DNA from: JBLHKE01 sp047619485
GTDB lineage: Bacteria > Verrucomicrobiota > Verrucomicrobiia > Verrucomicrobiales > DEV007
NCBI GenBank assembly: GCA_047619485.1
Contig: JBLHKE010000545.1
Span: 1 to 5,514, forward strand
Direction of reading: 5' to 3'
DNA: 5,514 bases
Positions 5,413 to 5,514 of the stretch are shown one piece after another. The position numbers and the translations under genes are program-made. The notes under the pieces are model-generated. The model was not told the DNA's origin. It worked only from the letters and a program-made list of their open reading frames with translations, and did not search any database. Numbering within the stretch: the stretch's first letter is position 1; each line of letters starts with the position of its first letter.

Positions 5413-5514
5413 CTAAGGGATGGTCGTGCGGAGGATGATGGCTTGTCCATCGCGTGGTCCGATGGAGCCGGAGCCAGATGCTGGGATCAAAAAAAAGTCC
5501 CCAGAGACGAACGA
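5413..5514 (-). CDS. C-terminal tail of a leftward gene, cut by the right edge
   Basis: Read from the right edge on the minus strand, a frame is open for 33 codons and ends with TAG at 5415-5413. The residues begin SFVSGDFFLIP, continue with a Gly/Ser-rich stretch ASGSGSIGP, and end GQAIILRTTIP. The alternating hydrophobic end looks like a final beta strand. Product cannot be named from so short a piece, and an open frame of this length can arise by chance. It would converge on ridA, leaving 175 bp between the two stops. Confidence 0.35.
   Translation of the reverse strand, partial: SFVSGDFFLIPASGSGSIGPRDGQAIILRTTIP

Noticed and set aside
5481..5504. ctggg ... cccag stem with an A run as an intrinsic terminator
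   Set aside because: The A run is in the loop rather than after the stem, and the site lies inside the possible leftward gene tail.
1..5514. CRISPR array, tRNA, rRNA, riboswitch or insertion sequence
   Set aside because: No regularly spaced repeats, cloverleaf with TTCRANNC-type arm, or transposase-like frame was seen on either strand by eye.

Overview
The window reads like chromosomal DNA from a free-living Gram-negative bacterium of the Planctomycetes-Verrucomicrobia group, with Verrucomicrobia the better guess. The reasons are an arylsulfatase-type gene next to an exported ThuA-domain gene, several proteins with Sec-type signal peptides, genes without clear Shine-Dalgarno sites, and an exported thioredoxin-like protein with the GSDW active-site context common in those phyla. 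This placement is an inference from gene content. No rRNA, tRNA, CRISPR array or insertion sequence is visible.

Layout. Bases 1-1182 (+) are the C-terminal part of a sulfatase that starts before the window. After 40 bp comes an exported ThuA-domain protein (1223-2005, +), probably in the same transcript. The convergent gap 2006-2212 carries a nested inverted repeat with perfect 23-bp arms and further small hairpins. A thioredoxin-fold gene runs leftward (2213-3136, -). A short AT-rich divergent promoter region (3137-3292) separates it from an exported protein of unknown function (3293-4780, +) that ends in two copies of a 54-59-residue module. A RidA-family gene follows (4851-5237, +), possibly with a leaderless mRNA. 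The last part holds a doubtful 28-codon hydrophobic peptide and the apparent C-terminal tail of a leftward gene that runs off the right edge.

The main discovery is in the leftward thioredoxin-like gene. Ordinary ORF calling breaks it at an in-frame TGA (2962-2960). Reading through joins a signal peptide and half an active site to a 248-codon remainder in the same frame. The TGA sits exactly where the first, nucleophilic cysteine of the CxxC motif is expected (GSDW-TGA-GGC). In the mRNA, 18 nt past the TGA, there is a perfect 6-bp hairpin with a 5-nt loop whose second base is G, which matches the layout of a bacterial SECIS element. TGA ends two other genes here and Trp is written TGG, so a changed genetic code is unlikely. 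The gene is best read as an exported selenoprotein with a UxxC active site.

How the genes work together: the sulfatase and ThuA protein fit extracellular breakdown of sulfated polysaccharides. The selenoprotein fits envelope thiol-disulfide chemistry. RidA is cytoplasmic metabolite repair. Nothing ties these three units into one pathway.
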